In this document: positions 22,001 through 33,253 of the stretch, one piece after another | Layout of the letters: every line of letters begins with the position of its first letter | Position numbering within the stretch: the first letter of the stretch is position 1 | Assembly: GCA_903813345.2 (NCBI GenBank) | Contig: CAIIXF020000006.1 | Span: 17,178,348-17,242,347 of the forward strand | Length of the DNA: 64,000 bases | Source: Owenia fusiformis | Lineage: Eukaryota > Annelida > Polychaeta > Sabellida > Oweniidae | Direction: 5' to 3' | Program-made: the position numbers and the translations under genes | The notes under the pieces: model-generated | The model's database searches: none | Told to the model about the DNA's origin: nothing | The model's input: only the letters and a program-made list of their open reading frames with translations

Positions 22001-25000
22001 GGTGGGTTGTGCAAGAGGTTGTGCACTTGGTTGAAAGTTGTAACAGGATGTGACTCAGGTTTTAATGTGAATTATATAAAACTACAAAAGGTTGTTGTCC
22101 CCGTGTGCTTGCTAATTATCCTGTTCTGGCAAATACGATAATTTTCATTGTATAGACTACCGCTTTACAATGGCAGAACAATACAAAGGGAAATTGGGAA
22201 TTCTGCAAGTAACTTAAGACAGGGATGGGAAAAATGTCACCAAATTCTAGTGACATCAAACACTTTTAAACACACAAAGTACATTATATAATGTATTTAT
22301 CCTTATATTGTGGAGACTACAGCCTATTGTTATATTCTGAACTCTATATGCTTTAAAGCCTGAGTGGTCCAATTGGGAAAATTTATTTTTAATATAACGC
22401 CCAGACGAAACAGACAATTGTCTGACTGGGAAATGATAAGGATTAATGAACTAAGCATATTGGATGAAACAATGAGCATAGATATCATATAATCCCCTAC
22501 TTCACTTTGGTCAGTTTTTATAGACCCCGAGACAATTTAGCGATGGAACAATTCAATACCATCAGATAATATTACATGACATACAGATAATGTTATTGTT
22601 TTTCCATCCAGGGAAAATTAAACAAAATTGTGGTAAACAAGTTCCCCTAGTCAGAAAGCCATTTATATTAAAATATATTTTGCTATAATGTATATATTAA
22701 GTATAAAATAAATTTCTTATCACTAATTAAAGTGTATCGTTTGTTTACTTTTATTCTTTGAATAATCTATATACGATTTGTAAGGTTCTTCCTCTATTTT
22801 GAAAATAATGCATAGTTACAAGATGTGCATGTGAATATGATGAAAACCATTAGAATTATTTAGATTTGATTAACCTAAAGCCTTTGATAAGCATTTGAAT
22901 GGGAATATAGATGGGAATTATGCGAAAGGTGCTTATTAAGGGAGTTCTGCTGAGGCAGATCTAAGCATCACGTTGTCCTGGAAACCTTACACTCAAATGA
23001 TGGTTGAATGATATGATTAAAGAAACATGAAAAATACCTCATTATATTACTCCACAAATACAGATTTGACCTCTTTATAAAAATAGTAATCTGTTACATT
23101 AAAAGCAACTTTTGAAAAATAAAATTGATTAATTCAAAATTCTGAAAAAGCAAAATTTGGCGTAGTAGCTGTATTATATCATTCAACGTGGACAAAATAA
23201 TATATACTTTCAAACAATGTGCCTCCCATGTTTTGCATTAAACCTATCTTGATTCAAACCTGTATCATTAATCATCTAGCGAACAGAATAGCTCGATTTT
23301 TCTATTGTTCTAACAGATACTATCTGGAGTAAAAATATCACACCGCTGCACAACAAAATGATTGATTTAACTGGCTCATAATCACAGAAATTACCAACAT
23401 TAATTCTCCTATGTTTTAATACTAACACCTAAAGCTGGTCATTTGGTACGCTGTTTCCATCTTGCATTTTTGTTTCTATTCTTTCTTTTTCAAGAGATAA
23501 TAGTTATTGAATATTTAAACGCTGGAACATTTCCCAACTTCTCGTTCAAATTATTTGAAGTATCATTAAAACACCACAAACTGACAGGAAAATTTATATA
23601 TAAAATGTTAGAATTAGAACAATTCATATTTTAAACATGTTCAAATTCTTTTTAACATGTGTAAATTTGGGGCATTCACAAAGCCCGCTAAAATGAGGCT
23701 TTACTTAGGTCCTTAAACCTATTTATTTATTCTATGTAAACAGGTAAACTGAAATTTCTTAAGATTCTCCTGTGAATATATAATTTCAGCGCTTGTAAAT
23801 AACTCTGTATTATTCAGCCCAGTTTCAACTGTGTATAAAGTAACCAACCTTAAAATAAAAAGTTTGAAGTATGTGAATAGAGGAAGAATAATGGAACATG
23901 TATTGGTGCACAGACCCATAGGTCAGGCAGTTCACTAGGGCAGGTTTTGCAGATATGATAAACTGAAGTTTTAACACTCCCAAATAATATCTAATTTGGC
24001 CTGCTATGATACAATAATTAGTTATAAATTTTCAGGTTTTAAAAAATCTATATCTGAACATGACTTCAAAATATATGGAAGTCATAAATTTAATGACATG
24101 TGTTTCCTAGGTAAGACCATGTAAGAAATTAAAAATGTGTCTCAAAAAATAATATGCATGAAAATGAATAAATTATGAGAGCATGGGTCCAATTAGTGAG
24201 AAAATTAGGAAGATGATAGAATTTGCTAGATGTGTTCCTACACCACAGATGGTGAACTATACAATTAGGAAATGTCATAAATTAATTATAACAATATTTA
24301 ACATTTGACAATTAGGTATATAAGGTGACCGAAACACAATTTTCAAAATATAACATGTGTGTTACGAAATGTCTAATTAAAGTATTTATATATATGTATT
24401 GGCTTACTGTAATACCTATTTCTTAAATTCCTGTTGTTTTAATGAGTTTATATTATAAAGGAGATTAAGGTTTAGGTTCATATTCAATGCAAGAAAATTG
24501 TGTAATTGGGACAAATTCTTATGATTGAGCAATGGCAGCACCCTGAGAAGGCATAAAGTCAGCTAATTTTCTCTCTAATCCAGAAGCCTAAACTAAGGTT
24601 TCTGCTATTTTTCCTAATTATTTCTCTTGAGTCGAGCTTAACTGAATAATTCCTGCCAGCAAAAGTGCCACGATTTTTCTTAGATTCCGGTTAGAAATTA
24701 GATTGCTATATATGTAGCTGTAACAGCTAACAGCTCCCTAATGTAAAAGTTACGCCAAGAAAATAGCACTGGCACCGATCAAAAACTAGAAGAATCAAAT
24801 ATTTATTTTTCATTTATCTTGGCATATTAGTTTTAATTGAAACACATTTAATTGCTTTACATAGAACGTCTTTGTCATGGTTCTTGATGTTATTGATATT
24901 TAGAAGTTTAGTAGTTTATCTATCTATATTGTCATTGTCATAAGTTGGTTTTTGCCCTTTGTAAATATTGCTGAAATTTTACGTCACCAATCCACATTAC

Positions 25001-25554
25001 AACAACTACACTCTACAATAACACAATCACCACAAATTACAACAATAAATTTGCTACAAATTTAATATAACATTAATGAACATATTGCATTAAGCTATTT
25101 CATTTTTTAAAGAAAATGCTCATAAAATGACTCATGTAATGGCAAGATTTTTATACTATACTACTAGATGAATAATTTCATTTCATTAATAATCACAATG
25201 CTATATAAAATATATAAGGAAACAGACATATACATTTGTTTTGGAAATAATTCTTCAATATTCCTTCAATATATTTTTGTGTACAAATAAGGAAATAAAA
25301 TATAAAAAACAGCAAAACATTTATTGAATTCTATAATGGTTAAGTTCACAAATATCGAAAAACATTCAATCAATGGATTTTAATCTCAAGCCAATATCAA
25401 AGTGACATTAAGTGTACTTTTCAACCATGATCTCTTTTGCAGTGCCATAAACAGTTAACTGTGACTAGATGAGCGTGAAATGGCTAGAGTCTCCCAAATT
25501 AACCCCCGAAAGTCCCCTTGAGAAAATAACAATGTAAAAATAACTTGCCTATAC
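19089..25554 (-). other. Probable Onecut intron 1 (at least part), few repeats
   Basis: Directly downstream of the exon 1 donor (GT at 25554-25553 on the minus strand). About 6.4 kb of AT-rich DNA with no supported coding exon, no long inverted repeats and no element I could recognise, in contrast to the rest of the window. No homeodomain exon was found here. A short perfect hairpin (CATTGCTAAGCAATG) is near 21135. Confidence 0.55.
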
Positions 25555-26602
25555 CTGCAAGCCGGAGTGCCGACATTCGTTGGAACTCGGGCTCTTGTAA
25601 CCATTTCCACATCCTCCTAAAAGTTTCACGTCCTGACTTCAATTTGCTCCATGGTTTGGGATTGCGCAGCAGATCACTGAGAGTGCCCTGGCTTCGACAG
25701 AGGACACGTTGTGCAAACACAGCTTGCGGGATACTGTACCGTTTTAATTCGCTACTGATTTTCTGTGCCAACTCTTTAGTGTTGATTTCTTCCAGCTCCT
25801 TACCAGAGCCATTGTCCATGAGAGTTGGGGTTCGTTCCCGGCTGAGACTGTGCTGTGGGGAGGGGGTAGCTTGATGTAGCCCATTTATCGTCTGGCTCAT
25901 CATGGGGTTAGGAGAATGTAGGCGCCCAGTCATGGGGGGTGCCAAACTTCTGGAGTATGGGTCGTAACTGATTGTATTGTTGGGAGAAATAATTGGTTTT
26001 AGCTCCTGCTTGGGAGAATGTAGGCCATTGTGTTGAGGACTTGTGCTGTACCCGTATGAGCCACAAAGACTCTGACTGGGGTACCCATTATTATGTGATA
26101 CTGGTGTCATCATTGACATCGACATGGGACTTCCACCCATATTAACATTCACACCACCAAGTTTGTCATAGCGATAACTGTTCATATTCATTCCCATGTC
26201 TGCCATTCCCAAACTATTGTTCTGCATAAAAGTAAAACTTCCACTAACATTCGGAGTCTGTTGTCCAAATTTTTCTGAAACTGTCGAGATAGGCGGCAGT
26301 GGCTGTAGGGGGGTAAGTGTAGCATAATTGTTAGGTCCTGAAGTTGTGTTGTAGTTTGGGCTCATCCGCCCATTCAAAGTTTGATATGTGGGCTCTAAAG
26401 CCATTTGATTCCGATACTCGTTAGGGTCAATCATGTTTGCGACACTAACTCCTCCAGCTGTAGACCTGTTAGGTGACAGCTCCTGGTGTTGACTAAACTC
26501 GTCTTGCTGGCTTGGAGATACAACGCTCACTGATCCAGAATTTGCTGCCGAGTCGTTCAGTCCCGGTTGGTCCGATAGTTCTCCCATGCTTTCCATTCTC
26601 AT
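25555..26602 (-). CDS. onecut: Onecut (HNF6) transcription factor, exon 1 (partial gene)
   Basis: Encodes the N-terminus and CUT domain of a ONECUT-family DNA-binding regulator. The start is ATG at 26602 (MRMESMGELSD), which aligns with the MEAIGELHG start region of vertebrate ONECUT proteins; the frame stays open further 5' but without an ATG. Residues near 98-115 carry the family-specific LTPLQPLPPISTVSEKF motif. The CUT domain spans about 271-349, from EEINTKELAQ through GTLSDLLRNPKPWSK to MSALRLA, almost identical to vertebrate ONECUT1. The exon ends at 25555 with G|GTATAGG, phase 1, at the conserved intron position after ALRLA. The middle is rich in Met, Ser, Asn and Gly. The homeodomain exon is not visible in the window. 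Expected nuclear; in animals the family acts in neural, photoreceptor, ciliary-band, liver or pancreas differentiation. Confidence 0.95.
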
Positions 26603-26799
26603 GCTAACCCTTATCGACGGGTCCAATAAATACACATAAACACTATAGTTCTTTGATGCGCTTACCGTTAATTTGGGTCGATGAGACTCGGTGTTTGTCA
26701 GTGAATAAGCCTGTGAACTAGCATAATGTACGGCGAATCATACTCCATGTTTGGACAGCTGTATATTGTAACGAAATGCGCACGCAGTTCATTCAATTA

Positions 26800-26809
26800 C
26801 GCATGCGCA
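26800..26809. promoter_or_regulatory. NRF1-type palindromic site upstream of onecut
   Basis: CGCATGCGCA, a near-perfect match to the NRF1 consensus (YGCGCAYGCGCR), about 200 bp upstream of the onecut start codon. A second GC-rich TGCGCACGCA is at about 26777. NRF1 sites mark many animal promoters. The match is direct; function is inferred. Confidence 0.5.
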
Positions 26810-27159
26810 GTAGTCATAATGACTTTGTTTACTTTCACTTTCTTAATTGATTTTATTGTTTTCACACTTGGCACAGTGCCAAATGATATAGCATCCTCAA
26901 TTAAAACGCAATTACAGTACTTATTATATGATTGCCTGAATCTGACCAATAGTAAGCTTCCGTAGCTTCGATATAAAGGTGATTTATTCAAACGTGAGCC
27001 TTGCTGGGTGGAGCGATACTTTGCCATTCAATCAAGTGTTCGAAATTGTAAAGTTGTAATAATTGTAGAACGTGAGGGAGTCATCCCGGTGCAATTTTTT
27101 AATAATGGTATTCAATTTTCTTGTTCCAAGAAGAAGGTAAAAAGTTGTTCAAAATTCTT

Positions 27160-27262
27160 TTGGTGCCATGGGGCCGAAGGGGGCATAACCGGGCCGCGGC
27201 CTGGACCGGGCGGTTTGAACTGAGCAATTGGGGGTTGAAGCAAGCCCACCCGGGCAAGTCCA
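27160..27262. other. Anomalous GC-rich block
   Basis: About 100 bp rich in G/C runs (GGGGCCGAAGGGGGC, CCGGGCCGCGGCCTGG) inside otherwise AT-rich DNA. The doubling-like pattern could be low-quality sequence, a fragment of a foreign or unrelated element, or a small GC island. No product is supported. Confidence 0.5.
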
Positions 27263-27948
27263 CAAGATCTTGATAAGTTATGTGAGATCATTCAATCGGC
27301 ATTAGTCTACCACTTTCTTTTCTCAAATTTCCCTGAAGTTCCTTCTTCCTTGTCCCAGTGGGCATTGACGTGCCACAAGACTGGCCTTCCCCAATTTCCC
27401 AACTCTGTGGCTTTGATCATTTCAAATCAAGATTCTTGCATCAAGGATCTGAAATTTCATGGAGAAATGCCATTTGAAAGGAGAGTTCTAATTAACTTTA
27501 TTCTTGACTTGCAAAAAGAGGCAGTTTAAAGGAACGCATTTCAGAAACGTCAAAAGCATATTTACTTGTATTCATTTTCGCTTTTGATAATCTCGACAAT
27601 TTTCCCAACAGTATCATCTTATTTAGGCCTTTGAGGAATTTGAAAGGTCACTTTTAAACGAATTTCAAATGTGGTTTATGTTTTTTAGGGTTTGTCATCT
27701 TGGAATATCGTTTAAATGAACTACAAACACACCGTTGACGCTATGTTAAATGGTAAATTTAATTGAACACTGGTGAAAAGATATTTAATTTCTTATGAAA
27801 TCTTCGTACGAAAATGTATTTATACTTTATACATGTGAAATTCCCGTTTGACAGCAATTATATCGGTAAAAATATTAAAAATGTATATAAAATGTATACC
27901 GAAGAAAATGATATGATATACTTAATGTATATAAGCCATGCTTGTCCC

Positions 27949-28030
27949 TACCCTGCGCGCAAAGTCAAGTTTTAAACTACGAAGACGGAGCTCTCTTCTG
28001 AGAAGCGAAGTCAAACCAATACAAAGGGTA
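27949..28030 (-). repeat. TACCCT-element, 82-bp copy
   Basis: Starts TACCCTGCGCGC and ends AAAGGGTA. In reverse complement it matches the first 60 bp of the elements at 33643 and 39925 (TTTGACTTC, AAGAGAGCT, GTCTTCG blocks). Flanks 27940-27948 and 28031-28039 agree in 8 of 9 bases (CTTGTCCC), so the same 9-bp target duplication with one change. Shortest family member in the window. Confidence 0.75.
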
Positions 28031-29793
28031 CCTTGTCCCAGAGCATCTTATACGACCAATGTATTTTAATCGAGCTGCCGATAAATGAAAGTTTCATAAG
28101 TTATACAATACGAGAATGATAAACGTGTTATAAGTGAGTTGCGAAATCTCTCTATTGTTCCAAAGATACTTCTTGCATTCTACTTAGAAATGATTAGCGT
28201 GATGTTGTTCCAAGCAAGTTTATTGGGCAAATACCATTTTGAAAACAAATGCCGTTGAAATTGTAAAACTCGACATGACTGTTTGAAAAGTGATGTAGTA
28301 TTTCCTGGGAGTATTCGCATAAAGGTACTTAGTCCCAGTGATTAGGGAGGTTGAGATACATGTATTTAAAAACGTACGTACGGGTTCTCTTTAAAACGTG
28401 TAACATAACGTATCGTCCCAATTATACCAACAACCGAAACGTGAACTGTAAAACGCATCCCTGAAAATCCCAAAAGAACATTCTATGACTGATCAGGAAT
28501 ATTATACATGGATCCATGGGCTCTACCACTAGAGCCCATGATGGATCTTAACAATTGAGTCATTTTTCCACGAGAAAACAGCCCAAATGCTTTAACGTAA
28601 TAACAATTTCCTCTTATTTCATTTGAGAGTGGACGGTTTATTGCTGAGCATGCAATGGTAGCAGAAAAATATCAAGTGGCCCATAAATAAAATATGAACG
28701 TGATGAAACCCAAACCAAGCATAATAGACTCCATATTTTCATTAAAAAAGTATTTTGTCACGTGAATACATTTATTATGTTAATCTATTTTATGTATTAT
28801 AAATGAATATAATTAATTTGTATAACTTGTAATATTATCATATCTTCATAAATAAAATCAAAACGCAGCATGGATTATCTGATCTCATGATTCATTTAGC
28901 CTACACAAGAATTCAATGTAACTGCACGTTTCCATGGATATTTTTGAGTTTTTCTCTAAAAAGATAACCGAATAAAGACAGTCTTGTGTTTTTGTTACTG
29001 ATGTAGATATAGTTGTCCCCATCAACGTTTCGGTACTACTAGGATAACAAGGATTCGATTAATTTTGTGTTTAGTGTGTAAAAGTGTTGAAAGAAATCTA
29101 AAAAAGACTAACCAACGGTCCCTCACAATCCTTACTTTTATTTCCTGAAAATATTGGTATCAGATTTAGAGTTTTGAAGATTTAAGATGTAGACATGTCT
29201 GAATTCATTACTGTTGAAAAAGAGAACTCCCATTTCCGATTTTTGCCAGATTGTCCTAAAGTCAAAACATTACAAGGGATGATGAGAGCAAAACATATTG
29301 TGACATTTTTCTAAAACTTAATCTTTGAATCGTTATTTTCTCTCAACTTCGTTTCAAGGTCGTGAATATGATTTTCTTAGGCGAGAAAGATGCGGTGAAA
29401 TATTACTCATTGAACTAGCTAATAAGATATAATTCAATGTACATTGTCTTGTTAATACGGACAAATATTTATGGCTTTGAAAAATAAGGTATAATTTGTC
29501 ATCAAAACTCTCTTTAAGAGCTAGAGATGAATAGAGATTCATAACTGATGATCAATTAACGGCCTTATTGGATACCTATCCCTTTCTTTTTCTTCAGGGG
29601 AAGATACAGATAAAATCAGAAATACTTCAGTTGTACTAGAGGTACATGATTTAACATAAGGAATATATCTACCTCATCTACAAGCAAGAACAGGGATTAG
29701 CCTGACTTATTTACTTGTATTTAAATTATTCATTTTATTCACCTGGTCAGTATTGTTACATGGGTTGTTTCCAGTCAGTTAATTAATGTTTTT
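28031..29793. other. Intergenic DNA, no gene recognised
   Basis: AT-rich. Holds a fragment (about 28132-28160, TATAAGTGAGTTGCGAAATC) shared with the small foldback at 49829-49975, and a strong hairpin at 28509-28547. The short minus-strand ORF near 29354-29542 is unsupported. Confidence 0.5.
28509..28547. other. Strong hairpin
   Basis: GGATCCATGGGCTCT is followed after a 6-base loop by AGAGCCCATGATGGATC, pairing over about 14 bp with a small bulge. Role unknown; probably a remnant of a short inverted-repeat element. Confidence 0.55.
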
Positions 29794-29870
29794 TACCATT
29801 GGAATTTTTTCGACTTAGCTTCTTAAAAGAGAGCTTCGTCTTCGTAGTTTATAACTGGACTCTGGCGGTG
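29794..29870 (+). repeat. Diverged fragment of the TACCCT-element
   Basis: TACCATTGG, CGACTT, then TTCTTAAAAGAGAGCTTCGT with CTTCGTAGTTT match the left part of the elements at 39925 and 27949. The right end is not recognisable. A further block (CTGTAACAAAT and GGTGACATTTTG, near 29876-29910) resembles 62069-62110. Confidence 0.55.
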
Positions 29871-30132
29871 GGAGTCTGTAACAAATTATACGGCGGTGAC
29901 ATTTTGTCATGTTAATGCTTTTTTCATTTTGTGATCGCCTTAGCGATGAATCCGAGCTGGGCGCTGCTAATACGATCATCATAACTTTCTCGATACTTTA
30001 CTGTGTATTTTTTGAAGGTATGAGACAGGTGCGTTTACTGGGATTAATGGATACACTTTTATTTTCATGAAAATGATGTTTAACTTAATAGTTTTGTGAA
30101 ATTCTGTAAAATTTTCAAGTACTTATGCTTAA

Positions 30133-30486
30133 GGATGTTCCCTGGACGAAGTTGAAAACGATGAACACCAACCCCTAATTTTTCTTTTAAAAATGTGAAG
30201 TACATAGCATAACTAAGTGTTTCTGTGAGTTTAAGAAAAAGTTAAATATTCAAAAGTGTGTTTTGGGGTGAAAACCTGATTTTTAACATGGGTTTCAATG
30301 AGAAAGTGCCACGCCCACTTTTGTCAAATATTGACACTTTAGAGGCCTCTTGCTCAGAAAAAAGCACACTAACATATGGTTTTTAAAGTTTTAATATTCT
30401 TTGTTGCCCGTGAGAATCCCAGAAAACCATTTTTGAGAAAAAGTTAAATACTATTGAATATTCTCCTATCTGACCAGGGAACATCC
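30133..30486. repeat. TTAA-target MITE, 354 bp (piggyBac/Kolobok-like)
   Basis: Perfect 13-bp inverted ends GGATGTTCCCTGG and CCAGGGAACATCC, each directly flanked by TTAA (30129-30132 and 30487-30490). TTAA duplications are made by piggyBac and Kolobok transposases. The core is non-coding, with internal GAGAAAAAGTTAAATA-like direct repeats. Confidence 0.8.
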
Positions 30487-31210
30487 TTAATACATTTATA
30501 TCCACGATGCATGTTTTCTAAAACTGTAATAGTTTTGCCTTTATTTCATAAAAATGTTTTGAATTAAATTCAATTATTCCGAAAAGGATAACATTTTTTT
30601 CAACATTTCTGCATTTCAAATCTTACTTGTTTTATCTGATATCTCCTGATAACTTTTTCCAGATATTAAGTCGGGACATTGGATTAATTAAAAATATTGT
30701 TTCTCACATACACGACATCATATTCATTCTCATTCTGCTGCCACTTGATATTATTGAATTGGCCTGACATCTATTGATTACTCGGTAACTTTATCGCAAC
30801 TAGATAAAAACAATATAATACATTCACAAATGCGATAGTAATATTCTTCTTGCTTTGTTAACTAGTCTGTTCAACACTTTTTCAAGTCTTAATGTTCTTG
30901 GAAAAAATGTTTTTGAAAAAGTAGTTGTGCTACGCAGAATCTCCATCTTCTCAGGAGCTGAAGTAGATGGAGGGGAGGTGGTCCAGAGAAAAGAAAAATG
31001 TTTTATCATGAACATAATATTCCACTGAATTTCATTTATTTATTTATTACTTATTTTTGGATTCAATTGTTTAGCACCAGTTTATTCACAATATATATTT
31101 TAATATATACATGTACAGTATTATTTTATTTTACAGGGTCTCCATAGAGTCTCTTTATAATTATAATGCAGTCTGTGTAAAATGTACTTTATGAACACCC
31201 TGTAAATTAC

Positions 31211-31359
31211 AGGCCTGCAGCCAGCTTTTCCCAAGAGGGGTTCACTTCAAAAAAATCCAGGGACTTGGGAAGTTCACATTTGACAACTTTGACACAAAAT
31301 CACTTGAAAAGTGCTCAAAACTGCATGATTTTGAAAGGATTTTTTGCAATGGGCCTGTA
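31211..31359 (+). repeat. Dispersed repeat B, copy 1 (GTAGCCAGC family)
   Basis: Shares GCAGCCAGCTTTT, GGGGTTCAC, TGACAACTTTGAC, CACTTGAAAAGTGCTCA and TTTTGAAAGGATTTTTTGC with copies at 32710 and 62341. Flush with the minisatellite that starts at 31384. Non-coding, likely non-autonomous element. Confidence 0.7.
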
Positions 31360-31383
31360 TTACCACACAACATGTACACTTCC

Positions 31384-32312
31384 AACAAGATTCATTAACA
31401 TACTATTCTCAACAAGATTCATTAACACACTATTCTCAACAAGATTCCTTAACACACTTTTCTCAACAAAATTCATTAACACACTATTCTCAACAAGAAC
31501 AAGATTCATTAACACACTATTCTCAACAAGATTCATTAACACAGTATTCTCAACAAGATTCATTAACACACTATTCTCAACAAGATTCATTAACACACCA
31601 TTCTCAACAAGATTCATTAACACACCATTCTCAACAAGATTCATTAACACACTATTCTCAACAAGATTCATTAACACATTATTCTCAACAAGATTCATTA
31701 ACACATTATTCTCAACAAGATTCATGAACACACTATTCTCAACAAGATTCATGAACACACTATTCTCAACAAGATTCATTAACACACCATTCTCAACAAG
31801 ATTCATTAACACAATAATATCAACAAGATTCATTAACACACTATTCTCAACAAGATTCATTAACACACTATTCTCAACAAGATTTATTAACACACTATTC
31901 TTAACAAAATTCATTAACACACTATTCTCAACAAAATTGATTAACACACTATTCTCAACAAGATTCATAAACACACCATTCTCAACAAGATTCATTAACA
32001 CACCATTCTCAACAAGATTCATTAACACACTATTCTCAACAAGATTCATTAACACACTATTCTCAACAAGATTCATCAACACACTATTCTTAACAAAATT
32101 CATTAACACACTATTCTCAACAAGATTCATTAACATACTATTCTCAACAAGATTCATTAACACACTATTCTCAACAAGATTCATTAACACACTATTCTCA
32201 ACAAGATTCATTAACACACTATTCTTAACAAGATTCATTAACACACTATTCTTAACAAGATTCATTAACACACTATTCTTAACAAGATTCATTAACACAC
32301 TATTCTCAACAA
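31384..32312. repeat. Minisatellite, 27-bp unit, 34 copies
   Basis: Tandem units of AACAAGATTCATTAACACAC plus TATTCTC, 34 by count, with one 6-bp insertion near 31494. Since 27 is a multiple of 3 and no stop falls in the unit, long ORFs are open on both strands here (for example 9-residue repeats FINTLFSTR on the plus strand); these are by-products, not genes. Unit variants recur in the same order (units 17-20 and 24-27; paired variants at 8-9 and 22-23), showing block duplications within the array. Confidence 0.95.
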
Positions 32313-32709
32313 TAGCACATTACATCTTTAATGTAAGCCAAGCAAGATGATCTACAGAAAAAAATAATTTCCTCTCTCATCTCTTGCTCTTTTTCTGACA
32401 CCCCTATAATAAATTCTGCAAGATTTATTGTGCCCCCTTAAGTACACATTGACAACATAACGGCATAATTTTTGTGACAAAAAAGTTAATTAATTAAGAA
32501 AAATGCTTTGTAAGTAAGATAAACTTTAGTGCATCGAGACGTTGCTTGAAGTTAGTAGATTGTCAGTGTTTATTAAATACAGTTTACTAATTGATGTTGA
32601 CATATGAAAGTGACTTGAGAGTCACTCTACCCTTTACAATTCTCTATGCTATGTAAACAATGGTAGATCAGAGGGAAGTTGGCTTTCCTGACAATGCATT
32701 CAACCCTCA

Positions 32710-32882
32710 GAGCTGTAGCCAGCTTTTGACCAGGGGGATTCAATTTTTAAGAAATTCCAGGGGAGGTTCCTTATGACAATTTTGGCAAAAAAATGGCCAA
32801 AATTGCTTGAAAAGTGCTTAGGATGGTAAAACTCTACTTATGATTTTGAAAGAATTTTTGGCCAGGGCTACGGGCCAGACCC
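32710..32882 (+). repeat. Dispersed repeat B, copy 2
   Basis: Starts GAGCTGTAGCCAGC and ends CCAGGGCTACGGGCC; the ends form an imperfect inverted repeat. Middle matches copies at 31211 and 62341 (CTTGAAAAGTGCT, GATTTTGAAAGA). Confidence 0.7.
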
Positions 32883-33070
32883 TTAAATTCCACATCTTCA
32901 GAGTGTGGAATTATAAAACTAGCTAGCCTCAGAGTCTCAGGGTACCTTATCAGTCTCCTCAAATAAACATCAACAATCATTAGCTAGTACAGGTTACATA
33001 ATGTAATTGAGCAAACATATTTGGCAATTTTAATCCATACTCATTAATCCTCAATCCAAATAGTTTGTTA

Positions 33071-33253
33071 TCATTTGCCGTTTACTTGCACCATTTCTAA
33101 AGTTCCACCTAGGAGGTTTTCATCTGAGTTTGCGAGATTTTTTGAAAGTCTGTCTTTGGTTGGTTGAATAGAAAGGATGAACCACCCGAGAATAGCGCTT
33201 GTTCCTCGTAGGACATTTAAGATCTTCCAGGTGTCAAGGTGGGTGGCAGTCAA
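33071..33253 (-). CDS. tmem237: TMEM237 exon 6 (last)
   Basis: Acceptor TTTCAG|TTGACTG, phase 0; encodes residues 381-440 with the fourth membrane segment (ILNVLRGTSAILGWFILSI) and ends in TGA at 33071-33073. Candidate AATAAA signals on the minus strand are at 32569-32574 and 32424-32429. Confidence 0.9.
   Translation of the reverse strand: MTATHLDTWKILNVLRGTSAILGWFILSIQPTKDRLSKNLANSDENLLGGTLEMVQVNGK

Larger units (their letters stand above)
26603..27948. other. Onecut 5' flank
   Basis: Presumed promoter and 5' UTR region of onecut. It includes an NRF1-type site at 26800-26809 and an anomalous GC-rich block at 27160-27262. ORFs here are short, overlap on both strands and have no recognisable domain. 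Confidence 0.5.

Noticed and set aside
26603-26635. Eleven extra N-terminal codons of the Onecut exon, starting at GTG
   Set aside because: No ATG upstream of 26602 in this frame, and the homology to ONECUT proteins begins at the 26602 ATG.
31265-32350. Long ORFs on both strands with 9-residue repeats
   Set aside because: They are produced by the 27-bp minisatellite, whose unit length is a multiple of three and contains no stop codon. No start context, no domain.
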